Below are positions 23,633-31,191 of a stretch of 34,500 bases of DNA, one piece after another. A program made the translations under genes and the position numbers. The stretch's first letter is position 1, and every line of letters starts with the position of its first letter. Source of the DNA: Clostridiaceae bacterium (GTDB lineage: Bacteria; Bacillota; Clostridia; Oscillospirales; Acutalibacteraceae); contig JAEDGF010000016.1 of assembly GCA_016297645.1 (NCBI GenBank), positions 1-34,500 on the forward strand, read 5' to 3'. The notes beneath the pieces were generated by a model that did not search any database, was not told the origin of the DNA, and saw only the letters and a program-made list of their open reading frames with translations.

Positions 23633-24304
23633 CTATGTCGTTTTGTCGTATTCGAGCATTTTCCTGAGCTTTAACAAAATCCCCTTTTCGCGCCTTGACA
23701 CCTGTACCTGCGTCATTCCGAGCGTTTTTGCCGTGTCGCACTGGGTCATAAACTCAAAATAGCGGCATTTTATCAGCTGCCGTTCATCGTCGTTCAGCCG
23801 TTCGAGTGCGTCGTTGAGATCGAGCAGCTCGGCGCAGCTCTCCTCCGGCGACTCCACCGGGATATCGTTCTCGCTGCTGTCCTCACGCGAGGTGAGCGAC
23901 ACGGCAGGGAGTGACGCGGACAGTATCAATGCAGCCTCCGTCACCTCCGTTCCGGCAAGCCTTGCCACCTCCGAGATATCCGGCTCCCGTCCTTTTTCAT
24001 CGGCAAGCCGCTCGTAAATTTTCAGCAGCTCCCGTCCCTTCTCTTTTGCGGCTCTGCCTATTTTGACGCTGCCGCCGTCGCGGAATATCCGTTTTATTTC
24101 ACCTAATATCGCCGGGACGGCATAAGTCGAGAACTTGAAGCCGCGAGTGTCGTCGAACCCGGACGCAGCCTTGATAAGCCCGACGCAGCCCGCCTGAAAG
24201 AGGTCGTCATACGGGACTCCCCTGTTGCGGAAACGGTTTGCGCAGGCGTGAACAAGTCCCATGTTTTCGATAACAAGAGGGTGGCTCTGCAATGCAAGGC
24301 TCAT
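23633..24304 (-). CDS. sigF: RNA polymerase sigma-F, forespore-specific
   Basis: The 223-residue protein is the first forespore sigma factor. Region 2 is clear: YDDLFQAGCVGLIKAASGFD and FKFSTYAVPAILGEIKRIFR (core binding and -10 recognition). Region 3 follows (EKGREPDISEVARLAG). Region 4 has LNDDERQLIKCRYF and the helix-turn-helix QCDTAKTLGMTQVQVSRREK. It is held inactive by SpoIIAB until SpoIIAA is dephosphorylated. The ATG overlaps the spoIIAB stop as ATGA, so the two are translationally coupled. The N-terminus is short: only about 13 residues precede the NMGLV region, where B. subtilis has about 40. Confidence 0.95.
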   Translation of the reverse strand: MSLALQSHPLVIENMGLVHACANRFRNRGVPYDDLFQAGCVGLIKAASGFDDTRGFKFSTYAVPAILGEIKRIFRDGGSVKIGRAAKEKGRELLKIYERLADEKGREPDISEVARLAGTEVTEAALILSASLPAVSLTSREDSSENDIPVESPEESCAELLDLNDALERLNDDERQLIKCRYFEFMTQCDTAKTLGMTQVQVSRREKGILLKLRKMLEYDKTT

Positions 24305-24738
24305 AGCTTTTCTTTTCCGGAGAGCTTCTTCGTGAGCGTTACAACGGTGCCTTTTCCTACCGTTGAGCGCACGCCGACCTTATCGGAAAAGCTCTCCATA
24401 ACGCAAAAGCCCAAGCCGGAGCGGTCGTCGCCCGCTGTTGTGTACAGCGGCTCCATCGCCTGCTTTATGTCGCTTATACCGACTCCCCTGTCGCGTATCT
24501 TAATTTTCAGGATATTTCCCTCAAAAAGTGTGCCTTCTATGTACACAACGCCCTCACCGTTCGGGTAGGCGTGCACGATACAGTTCGTGACCGCTTCGCT
24601 CACCGCCGTTTTGAGGTCGCATATTTCCTCAACGGTGGGGTCGCACAGGGCGGCAAACGCTGCCGTGACCGCCCGCGAGAAGCCCTCGTTAAGAGATTTT
24701 GACGGAAACGAGAGCCGAAAGGTATTCAGTTTTTTCAT
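24301..24738 (-). CDS. spoIIAB: Anti-sigma-F factor / serine kinase SpoIIAB
   Basis: This is a GHKL-fold kinase that binds sigma-F and phosphorylates SpoIIAA. The product is 145 residues from the ATG at 24738, preceded by GGTGA; a GTG three codons earlier overlapping the spoIIAA stop is an alternative. The N box EAVTNCIVHAYP, the G1 box DRGVGI and the G2-type SGLGFCVMESFSD are intact, so ATP binding should be normal. It lies between spoIIAA and sigF as in all known spoIIA operons. Confidence 0.96.
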   Translation of the reverse strand: MKKLNTFRLSFPSKSLNEGFSRAVTAAFAALCDPTVEEICDLKTAVSEAVTNCIVHAYPNGEGVVYIEGTLFEGNILKIKIRDRGVGISDIKQAMEPLYTTAGDDRSGLGFCVMESFSDKVGVRSTVGKGTVVTLTKKLSGKEKL

Positions 24739-24743
24739 GTTAT

Positions 24744-25043
24744 TCACCCAATTTCTATAAGTTTTTTCAGTCCGGACATTTCAACGATACGCCTGTCGCG
24801 CTTCTTTAAGCCGATAACGCGGACTATGCCGCCGCGCCCGTTCATGAGCTTGTAGCGCCCCATGATAAGACCTATTCCGGAGGAGTCCATAAAGGTAACG
24901 GCGGAAAAATCCAGCTCGAGCTTTTCCGGCGAATCGGACAGAATGGCTTCGTCAACGGCATTTCTGACAGACGGTGCGGAGTGATGGTCTATTTCGCCGT
25001 CGAGAAAGACCGTGAGTATTTTATTTTTGCATTGCATTTTCAT
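24744..25043 (-). CDS. spoIIAA: Anti-anti-sigma factor SpoIIAA
   Basis: The 99-residue STAS-domain protein releases sigma-F by sequestering SpoIIAB. The phosphorylation site is in FMDSSGIGLIMGRYK, with Ser54 aligning with the B. subtilis target Ser58. The end, MSGLKKLIEIG, is also typical. GGAGGTGA lies 4 nt before the ATG. The first gene of a three-gene operon, it is preceded at only 15 bp by a terminator-like hairpin, so where its promoter lies is uncertain. Confidence 0.95.
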   Translation of the reverse strand: MKMQCKNKILTVFLDGEIDHHSAPSVRNAVDEAILSDSPEKLELDFSAVTFMDSSGIGLIMGRYKLMNGRGGIVRVIGLKKRDRRIVEMSGLKKLIEIG

Positions 25044-25057
25044 TTTTTCACCTCCCG

Positions 25058-25100
25058 AAAAATAAAAAACGCCTTCCGTTCATAATAATAACGGAAAGCG
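25058..25100 (-). terminator. Terminator-like hairpin directly before spoIIAA
   Basis: CGCTTTCCGTT pairs with AACGGAAGGCG (11 bp, one G-T pair, 9-nt loop), followed by TTTTTTATTTTT on the minus strand. It ends about 15 bp before the spoIIAA ATG. It can end read-through from the GH106-like gene, or act as an attenuator if the spoIIA promoter lies upstream of it. Confidence 0.8.
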
Positions 25101-25122
25101 CATAAATATTATGTCGCAACAA

Positions 25123-25152
25123 GGGGAACGCAAAAAAATATCTGCGTTCCCC
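25123..25152. terminator. Perfect hairpin after the GH106-like gene
   Basis: GGGGAACGCA and TGCGTTCCCC form a perfect 10-bp stem with a 10-nt loop, 17 bp after the glycosidase stop codon. The T run is better on the plus strand (CGTTTTTT) than on the minus strand (TTGTTG), so this may mainly block plus-strand (antisense) transcription. Confidence 0.65.
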
Positions 25153-25169
25153 CGTTTTTTATTCTGTTG

Positions 25170-28100
25170 TCAGCTGACTTCGGGATGCTTCAACACGCCC
25201 GTACGGCGCAGAATGTACTCGTCGCTCCACGCCCGATCCACCGAACGCCACTCTCCCGGTCCGTGCCAGTGGGCTTCCTCATCGGACAGATGAAGCGGTC
25301 CGAAGGTGTTGTAGCGGTGAATATAGAGCGTGAGTTCAAGCTCATGCTGCCCGGGGGTAAGCCCCGTGAGCGAAAGGGTGTAGGGCGGATAGATAATATT
25401 GCCCTTTTCCTCGCCGTCTACGGCAGCGCTCTGCAATGCTCCGCGGTAGAACGAAGAGCAAATATTTACATTTCCCGTTTTTGTTTCGAACGGGAGAAGA
25501 TAGGTTATGTTTCCCCCGTAGAACGGGAAGCCGTACCGCGTCAGATCACCGAACGGAATACTCTCCGGCAGCGCCGTTACAGTCGCCTCTGAGCCGGTTA
25601 TGCGTACACCGAATTTACCGAGAATAAACACATTTTCGATATTTTTACGAGCGCCGAACGGCTTTGTCAGAATAAGCTCGTTAACACCCTTCTTTATTTT
25701 GGAAAGGTGCACTTTGCCTATCTTGATATCAACATAATTACCCGTAACCGTGTTATCGACCTTTTCACCGTTGAAAACGATTTCCGTTTCGGCAGCGTCC
25801 TCCAACGCGAGAGAAGCGCCCTCATATTCGATTTCACTGTCAAAGGTGAAGCGGATAACGGCGTGTTCGGGGATAGCTTCGTCCTCTATCGCATATGGCT
25901 GAACGACCTTGCCGCTTCTGTGCGGAAGCGAAAGGCGGTCACGCAGAATATTATCAAGCCGGAGTATTTCCTCGCGCGGGGAAAATTCTTTGTCGGAAGC
26001 GAATTTGAACTCCGCAAAATCGAGCAGAAGAACATTGTCCTCGCTCAGACGGTATTTTACGGTATTGCCGAAAAGCTTTTTGCCGTCCGTTTCAGCTGCT
26101 TTTTTCTGCGCAGCGTTCCTGCTCTCAATCTTATTCCCGCCCTTTTCAAGGCAGAACAGAGCCGAATCGTAGCCGTACAATTCAACGAAGATGTCCGTCA
26201 CTCCTTCATGGATTTCTCCCTGCCACGGAAGGATAGTGCCGTTTTCCGTGTCGTACTTTTTAACGGCATATTCGCCCTTAACGCTTATTTTCAAAATCTG
26301 ACTGCCGTCCGTATCGGGGCTGTTGGGTTCACGCGTGTGGGCGACAAACAGCCACTTCGCGCCGTTGTCCTCGCGCAGCTGATATATGTATTCGTCGGAG
26401 ATATTTCCCGCAAGCTTGCCGCCGCCGAAATAGATAGAAACCTCCCTCTCGCAGTCGAGAGCTTTAAGCAGCGCAGCACGCGAAATTTCTATGTTTTTCG
26501 CTTTTTCCGCAAGATGAGCGCCCCTGTCGGAGGGTATCGCGCCGCAAAGCGTCGGAGCCTTGCCCATTATGTAGAGGTGTCCGCCCTCGTTTACAAAGGC
26601 TTCGAGCCTGTCGTAAGTCGTGCTTCTCAGCGTTTCGTTTGCCGGAAGAATGACCGCGTCATAGCTCATTTTTCCGACTTTGAGCGGCGCACCGCCTTTT
26701 TCGCACAATTGCGGCAGTTCACTCTCGCATATAAAATCAAAATCAATACTGCCGCCGAGAAGCCACTCGGTGACATTTTTGAATCTTTCATCCATGTCCT
26801 CGCGTATAAGCCCCGAGGTGTTGTTCGGCCCCCAGTAAAGCCAAAAGCTCTCCACGGGGTGAACGACAGCAACCTTTACTACGGGCTTGCCGCGCGTGAG
26901 GGCAGTGTTGACGCGCGCGAAGTGATTTTCTATCGCGCTGTATTTTTCGTACCACGGCGACTGATATGAGATGGACGCAGGGTAATCGCGCTTTGCTTCG
27001 CCCTCCATTCCGTACCAAGCAAGGTGCGGAACGCGCACGGTAACGCCGAGCGCCGCCTGCCAGTCGCCCTGATGTTTATATATTCTGAAATCGCAGTCCC
27101 ACGATGTGACACCGTAAAGCTCGGACAGAACACCCTCTCTTCCGTACTGGTGCGCCGCACTCTGCGCCTGCTTTGCGGTGGTGAACTCGTGGTTGTTGCA
27201 GAGCATATCTATACCGGGAATGGTGAACGAACGGTAAGAACGCATTGCGTCGCCGACAGCGCTTGTCTGCGAGGAAAGCGTGGGTTCGTCGTCAAGGTGA
27301 CCCGTAAGAGCCAAGCCGTTTTTATTGCACCATCCGCCTACCGTATCGGCAAAGGCGCTGACAAACAGATCGGCGGTAAAGTCGTGATAGCGGTAACGCG
27401 CAAGGCTCACGCCGCGAGTGTCCCATATTATTTCGGGAAGCGTGTCGAGAATATCCTCGCCGTAGCGCTCCTTGTATTTTTCTTCCATGTTATCCGTCCA
27501 CGGCATTGTAACATTGCAGTTCTTGCCGAACGCGTCTGCAAGCATTCTTTTGCGAACCATCTGCGGCTCGTCGGAAAAAATCGCAGGTACGGTCTTATCG
27601 AACTCATCTCCGACCGTTTCCCTGTAACGCTCGTGCGTTACCTCTACAAAGCGCTTGACCGCCTCGGGGTTGAGCGCGTCAATATATGTCCCGTTGTTGT
27701 ACCAGTAGGAGGGGCGGCTCGTTTCGGCAAAGGCGTACCACTTTCTCCCCTTCACTTCGCCGTCCTTGTCGACTCTGTTATATGCTTTCAATGTGCCGTC
27801 CTCGTTGAGAACAATATCGTAGCAGGCAAGAAGTCTGCCGCCGCCGTTTCGTGCGCTGCCGTCGTTTCTCCCGATATCGGGCTTGCCGGAAAACTCCAAC
27901 ATATCCGTAAAGAGCAGATCCTTCGCGCGGTAGCTCTCATTGTCGCGCGTTACCATGCCGCCTGCCGCGCCCGAGGGCCAGCGATCCTCGTCGTAAAGCC
28001 ATGCAAGCATACTGTCCGACTTCGCTTTTCCGACGCAGTGACGGATAAGCTCCATATATTCATCGCTCAGATATTTGTTTTTAAGCCCCGTCCTCACGTG

Positions 28101-28271
28101 CATATGAAAGCCGCCGAAGCCCATTTCGCGGAAAACATCTATCTGACGCGAAAGCTCCTCCGGGGTAAGCTCATCGTTCCACGCCCAGAACGGCGTGCCG
28201 CGGTATTCGCTTGTGGGGGATTTGAAAAGCTCCTCCGAAAGCGCCGAAGAGGTATTTTTCTTATACAGCAT
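25170..28271 (-). CDS. Large GH106-like glycosidase (alpha-L-rhamnosidase family type)
   Basis: The 1033-residue protein opens with a TIM-barrel pattern known from GH106-like enzymes: EYRGTPFWAWNDELTPEEL (22-40), then GFGGFHMHVRTGLKNKYLSD and LAWLYDEDRWPSGAAGG (89-105). Two acidic sites are good catalytic candidates: Glu235 in IFSDEPQM and Glu384 in VLSELYGVTSW. A flavodoxin-like or GH42-type beta-alpha domain follows (VVKVAVVHPVESFWLYW, 464-480; YDAVILPANETLR; VNEGGHLYIMGKAP). The C-terminal half has beta-sandwich, sugar-binding-like modules with a KGVNELILTKPFG motif. No signal peptide is present, so it acts in the cytosol. The likely role is release of rhamnose from pectin-type oligosaccharides; specificity is inferred from family resemblance. 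GGGAG lies 6 nt before the ATG. Confidence 0.83.
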   Translation of the reverse strand: MLYKKNTSSALSEELFKSPTSEYRGTPFWAWNDELTPEELSRQIDVFREMGFGGFHMHVRTGLKNKYLSDEYMELIRHCVGKAKSDSMLAWLYDEDRWPSGAAGGMVTRDNESYRAKDLLFTDMLEFSGKPDIGRNDGSARNGGGRLLACYDIVLNEDGTLKAYNRVDKDGEVKGRKWYAFAETSRPSYWYNNGTYIDALNPEAVKRFVEVTHERYRETVGDEFDKTVPAIFSDEPQMVRKRMLADAFGKNCNVTMPWTDNMEEKYKERYGEDILDTLPEIIWDTRGVSLARYRYHDFTADLFVSAFADTVGGWCNKNGLALTGHLDDEPTLSSQTSAVGDAMRSYRSFTIPGIDMLCNNHEFTTAKQAQSAAHQYGREGVLSELYGVTSWDCDFRIYKHQGDWQAALGVTVRVPHLAWYGMEGEAKRDYPASISYQSPWYEKYSAIENHFARVNTALTRGKPVVKVAVVHPVESFWLYWGPNNTSGLIREDMDERFKNVTEWLLGGSIDFDFICESELPQLCEKGGAPLKVGKMSYDAVILPANETLRSTTYDRLEAFVNEGGHLYIMGKAPTLCGAIPSDRGAHLAEKAKNIEISRAALLKALDCEREVSIYFGGGKLAGNISDEYIYQLREDNGAKWLFVAHTREPNSPDTDGSQILKISVKGEYAVKKYDTENGTILPWQGEIHEGVTDIFVELYGYDSALFCLEKGGNKIESRNAAQKKAAETDGKKLFGNTVKYRLSEDNVLLLDFAEFKFASDKEFSPREEILRLDNILRDRLSLPHRSGKVVQPYAIEDEAIPEHAVIRFTFDSEIEYEGASLALEDAAETEIVFNGEKVDNTVTGNYVDIKIGKVHLSKIKKGVNELILTKPFGARKNIENVFILGKFGVRITGSEATVTALPESIPFGDLTRYGFPFYGGNITYLLPFETKTGNVNICSSFYRGALQSAAVDGEEKGNIIYPPYTLSLTGLTPGQHELELTLYIHRYNTFGPLHLSDEEAHWHGPGEWRSVDRAWSDEYILRRTGVLKHPEVS

Positions 28272-28297
28272 AATTTTCTCCCGTTAACAAAATTTTC

Positions 28298-28311
28298 TGC
28301 CGTAATCGGCA
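28298..28311. promoter_or_regulatory. Candidate operator palindrome TGCCGTAATCGGCA
   Basis: A perfect inverted repeat with 5-bp arms and a 4-bp centre lies 27 bp upstream of the GH106-like ATG, in the divergent region shared with the deacetylase. Its position would suit a repressor site or a leader hairpin. No regulator gene is nearby, so the assignment is tentative. Confidence 0.4.
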
Positions 28312-28386
28312 AAACTAATGTAGCATATATTTATAGAAAAGAAAACATGAAATATATATTTTTTGCAGCAGGAGGAAAAACTAACC

Positions 28387-29193
28387 GTGAAAAATCGAAA
28401 AATTTCCAAAAATAAAACAATTATTATCGTCATGTCCGCAGTGTGGCTGCTTATCGCCGCAGCGATCTTTTATCTCACACTCACAGCGGGTGCAGCTTCA
28501 TCCGCACGCCGGATCCCCGTATACAGAGTCGTTTCAGCCAAGAAAAAAGCCGCGATAACCTTCAACTGCGCATGGGACGACTCCACGACCGACAGCGTTT
28601 TACAGACTCTGCGTGAAAGAAATGTGAAATGCACCTTCTTTTTTGTGGGCGACTATACGCGCAAATACCCCGAAGATGTCCGTAAAATAGTTAACGACGG
28701 GCATGAGCCTGCCAATCATTCCGATAAGCACGCCTCCCCCTCGCGTCAAAGCTACTCCGAACTGCTCGCGGATATCACAAACTGCAATGACGAAATAAAA
28801 AAGCTGACGGGGCTTGACTGCAAGCTGTACCGCGCACCGTCCGGTGAGTACACAAACGACTGTATAGAAGCCGCCGAAAGCCTCGGCATGACGACCGTTC
28901 AGTGGAACGCGGACAGCATCGACTGGAAGGGTAAAACGCCCGCGGAAATTGCAAAACGCATCCATGACAGCACCGTTCCCGGATCAATTATTCTTTTCCA
29001 CCTCGGCAAGGAAAACACGGCAAAGGCTCTGCCGCAGATAATCGACAGCCTGATAAACGACGGCTACGAGCTTGTCACGGTTTCGTCCCTTTTGCCCGGC
29101 GGCGAATACGAGATACTTCACGACGGCGCGGCAAAGCCGCTGTCCGGACAGACGCAGCAGGCGAAGAATTCCCGACAGACACAGGTCGATTAA
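28387..29193 (+). CDS. Membrane-anchored NodB-type polysaccharide deacetylase, variant active site (GTG start)
   Basis: The start is taken as GTG at 28387, with AGGAGG 11 nt upstream; the product is 268 residues. A single N-terminal transmembrane helix (about 11-33) anchors an extracellular NodB domain (about 50-240), like sporulation and cell-wall deacetylases such as PdaB. The zinc-binding motif is present as NHSDKH (His111, His115). LYRAPSGEY (motif 3), VQWNADSIDWKG (motif 4) and ILFHLG (motif 5, His205) also fit. Motif 1, normally TFDDG or TFD-x-AWG, reads TFNCAWDD, so the catalytic-base Asp is replaced by Asn60. It may have altered or lost activity. Peptidoglycan is the likely substrate. 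Confidence 0.88.
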   Translation: MKNRKISKNKTIIIVMSAVWLLIAAAIFYLTLTAGAASSARRIPVYRVVSAKKKAAITFNCAWDDSTTDSVLQTLRERNVKCTFFFVGDYTRKYPEDVRKIVNDGHEPANHSDKHASPSRQSYSELLADITNCNDEIKKLTGLDCKLYRAPSGEYTNDCIEAAESLGMTTVQWNADSIDWKGKTPAEIAKRIHDSTVPGSIILFHLGKENTAKALPQIIDSLINDGYELVTVSSLLPGGEYEILHDGAAKPLSGQTQQAKNSRQTQVD

Positions 29194-29247
29194 AGTATTT
29201 TATAATTATTTTCAAATTATTTAATAAAAGTAATCGAACAAGCGGTA

Positions 29248-29276
29248 TTGACTTACGGCGCACTTCATTTTATAAT
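29248..29276 (+). promoter_or_regulatory. Strong sigma-A promoter of ilvE
   Basis: TTGACT (29248-29253) and TATAAT (29271-29276) with a 17-bp spacer put the start near 29283, immediately before a 9-bp hairpin. Confidence 0.85.
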
Positions 29277-29283
29277 TTCCGTA

Positions 29284-29315
29284 TCGGGAAAACGGAAGGA
29301 ATCTGATTTTCCCGA
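29284..29315 (+). promoter_or_regulatory. 5'-end hairpin of the ilvE transcript
   Basis: TCGGGAAAA and TTTTCCCGA form a perfect 9-bp stem with a 14-nt loop that contains GGAAGGA. It starts at about +2 of the predicted transcript, about 30 nt before the ATG. It may stabilise the mRNA or respond to a regulator; no T-box or leader peptide was seen. Confidence 0.55.
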
Positions 29316-29342
29316 CATATGAATTGACGGGAAGCGAATGAA

Positions 29343-30404
29343 ATGGAAATCAAAGTAACAAAAAATCCCAATCCTGCGCCGCCGCTTGATGAAACAAAAC
29401 TCGGCTTCGGCGTTAAATTTACCGACCATATGTTTATCATGGATTACACCGAGGGCAAGGGCTGGCACGACGCGCGCATAGTCCCCTACGGCGATATTAC
29501 AATAAGCCCGGCTGCAACGGTATTTCACTACGGGCTTGAAATTTTCGAGGGCATGAAGGCATACCGCACGCCGGACGGCACGGTGCAGCTCTTCCGCCCG
29601 ACCGAAAACATAAAGAGAATGAACAACTCCGCCCTGCGCCTTACTCTGCCCACTCTGGACGAGGACGACGCCTTGCAGGCGATAACCGAATTTGTGAGAA
29701 CGGACAGCCGTTTTGTCCCCTCGGCGGAGGGAACCTCTCTTTACATCCGTCCGTTTATGTTCGGCTGCGAGCCTAACCTCGGGCTTCATAAAGTAAAGGA
29801 TGTAAAGTTCATGATAATCGCATCTCCCTCCGGCACATATTATGACGAGGGCATAGACCCCGTTTCGATCATGATAGAAACCGAAGATGTCCGCGCCGTT
29901 CGCGGCGGCACCGGCTACACAAAGTGCGGCGGCAACTACGCGGCTGCGAACAGAGCCGGCGAAAAAGCCGAGAAGCTCGGGTACACACAGGTACTGTGGC
30001 TTGACGGCGTTGAGAGAAAATACATTGAGGAAGTCGGCTCGATGAATGTCATGTTCAAGCTGAACGGAAAAATCGTAACGCCCGACCTTATCGGCACCGT
30101 CCTGCCCGGGGTTACAAGAAAATCGATAATAGAGCTTCTCGCATCCGAGGGGTACGAGGTCGAAGAACGCCGCATTTCGGTGGACGAAGTCATACAGGCC
30201 CTTGAAAACGGAACGCTTGAAGAAGCATGGGGCTGCGGCACGGCTGCGATAGTTTCCCCGATAGGAAAGCTCGTCTACAAGGGCAAGGAGTTTGTCATCA
30301 ACAACGGAAAGACCGGCAGCCTTACCTCGCATATCTACGACGAGCTGACGGGAATCCAGTGGGGCAAGAAGCCCGACAGGTTCGGTTGGACGCTTAAAAT
30401 ATAA
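29343..30404 (+). CDS. ilvE: Branched-chain amino acid aminotransferase (class IV, BCAT)
   Basis: The 353-residue PLP enzyme interconverts Leu, Ile and Val with their 2-oxo acids, using 2-oxoglutarate. It is the longer eukaryote-like BCAT form common in Firmicutes. The PLP lysine is Lys194 in GYTKCGGNYAAANRA. Other family marks are VFHYGLEIFEGMKAYR (60-75), YIRPFMFGCEPNLGL and the YIEEVGSMNVMF block (227-238) with its glutamates. The ribosome binding site is weak (GGGAAG, about 7 nt upstream). It is a single-gene unit with its own promoter and a bidirectional terminator. Confidence 0.96.
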   Translation: MEIKVTKNPNPAPPLDETKLGFGVKFTDHMFIMDYTEGKGWHDARIVPYGDITISPAATVFHYGLEIFEGMKAYRTPDGTVQLFRPTENIKRMNNSALRLTLPTLDEDDALQAITEFVRTDSRFVPSAEGTSLYIRPFMFGCEPNLGLHKVKDVKFMIIASPSGTYYDEGIDPVSIMIETEDVRAVRGGTGYTKCGGNYAAANRAGEKAEKLGYTQVLWLDGVERKYIEEVGSMNVMFKLNGKIVTPDLIGTVLPGVTRKSIIELLASEGYEVEERRISVDEVIQALENGTLEEAWGCGTAAIVSPIGKLVYKGKEFVINNGKTGSLTSHIYDELTGIQWGKKPDRFGWTLKI

Positions 30405-30488
30405 AACATCGAAAGCACATAGCCCGACAGATTTTTTCACACAGTCGGATTCAGTCTTTCCCATACAAAATCTTTTCATAAAAGCAAA

Positions 30489-30521
30489 GCTGCGGCGGGA
30501 TTTTTGATATCCTGCCGCAGC
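30489..30521. terminator. Bidirectional terminator between ilvE and the small membrane gene
   Basis: GCTGCGGCGGGAT and ATCCTGCCGCAGC pair over 13 bp with one G-T pair and a 7-nt loop. Plus-strand ATTTCTTATTT and minus-strand TTTGCTTTTAT follow, so it can serve the converging ilvE and minus-strand gene. Confidence 0.85.
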
Positions 30522-30526
30522 ATTTC

Positions 30527-30856
30527 TTATTTATCATAATTCCCTGTTTGCTCTCCCGTTTTCAGAGCATTATTAAAGAGATATGTTATGCCGAACAACA
30601 GCAGAAAAAAGACGAGCATTGACAAAACGGCAGCCACTGCGGCTGCTTTCGACGAACGGCGCTTTTGCGATGACAACACAGCGCAGACAGCCAAGCCGCC
30701 GGAAGCGGCAACGGCGGCACCTTCGGTGACGGCAATAAGCGCCATGCTGCTCCATGCGGCATAAAGCGGACGGTAAGCAAAAAAACTTACGGCCGCGATT
30801 ACTGCAAAAAGCACCTCAAAAATAAAAAGATAAACCATACGCTTGTTTTCTCTCAT
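30527..30856 (-). CDS. Small three-helix membrane protein, unknown function
   Basis: The 109-residue protein has three hydrophobic segments at about 8-27, 32-62 and 71-94. A basic loop, SQKRRSSK, sits between the second and third, and a polar tail ends the protein. Basic residues at the N-terminus (RENKR) and in that loop predict a cytosolic N-terminus. GAGGT precedes the ATG. It has its own promoter and shares a terminator with the converging ilvE. No recognisable motif was found, so no function is proposed. Confidence 0.72.
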   Translation of the reverse strand: MRENKRMVYLFIFEVLFAVIAAVSFFAYRPLYAAWSSMALIAVTEGAAVAASGGLAVCAVLSSQKRRSSKAAAVAAVLSMLVFFLLLFGITYLFNNALKTGEQTGNYDK

Positions 30857-30895
30857 AAATCAAACCTCAAAAAAATAAAAGCTTCAAACATTTTT

Positions 30896-30924
30896 ATGAT
30901 AGCGTAATATTGATCACTTTTCAA
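30896..30924 (-). promoter_or_regulatory. Promoter of the small membrane protein gene
   Basis: TTGAAA (30919-30924) and TATCAT (30896-30901) lie on the minus strand with a 17-bp spacer, about 40 bp before the ATG. Confidence 0.6.
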
Positions 30925-31191
30925 CAATTTCACGGGTAAAGAGTGATGTTACCGCAAAAAAAAACGAGGACGCGTTCTCGAATTTTCATCATTTTCGTAA
31001 AGAAAATCAAAGAGAATATCTCTGCCGAAACCAAGAAATGTTTCGTCTGTGCAAAAAGTACGACAGCACCTGAAATTCCGGGATGAGTTTTTTTCAGGGC
31101 GCTTCATCAGAATAAAATCGTGTTTTTATTTTGTTCTGTTTACAGTTCACAGAGAATCGCTTTTTGACGAACGCTTTATTTAAAGCAAAAA
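30925..31191. other. Non-coding spacer with several small hairpins
   Basis: No convincing gene was found. The stretch holds inverted repeats such as CCTGAAA/TTTCAGG near 31069-31098 (16-nt loop) and CAGAATAAAA pairing with TTTTATT near 31110-31137. They may be degenerate terminators or part of an unrecognised RNA; no promoter could be assigned to them. Confidence 0.4.

Noticed and set aside
27024..28415. A 463-codon plus-strand open frame opposite the GH106-like gene
   Set aside because: Antisense shadow caused by codon bias; it also overlaps the start region of the deacetylase. The same applies to a 420-codon frame at 25707-26969.
29265..30479. A 404-codon minus-strand open frame opposite ilvE
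   Set aside because: It is the antisense shadow of a clear aminotransferase gene, with no ribosome binding site and no recognisable domain.
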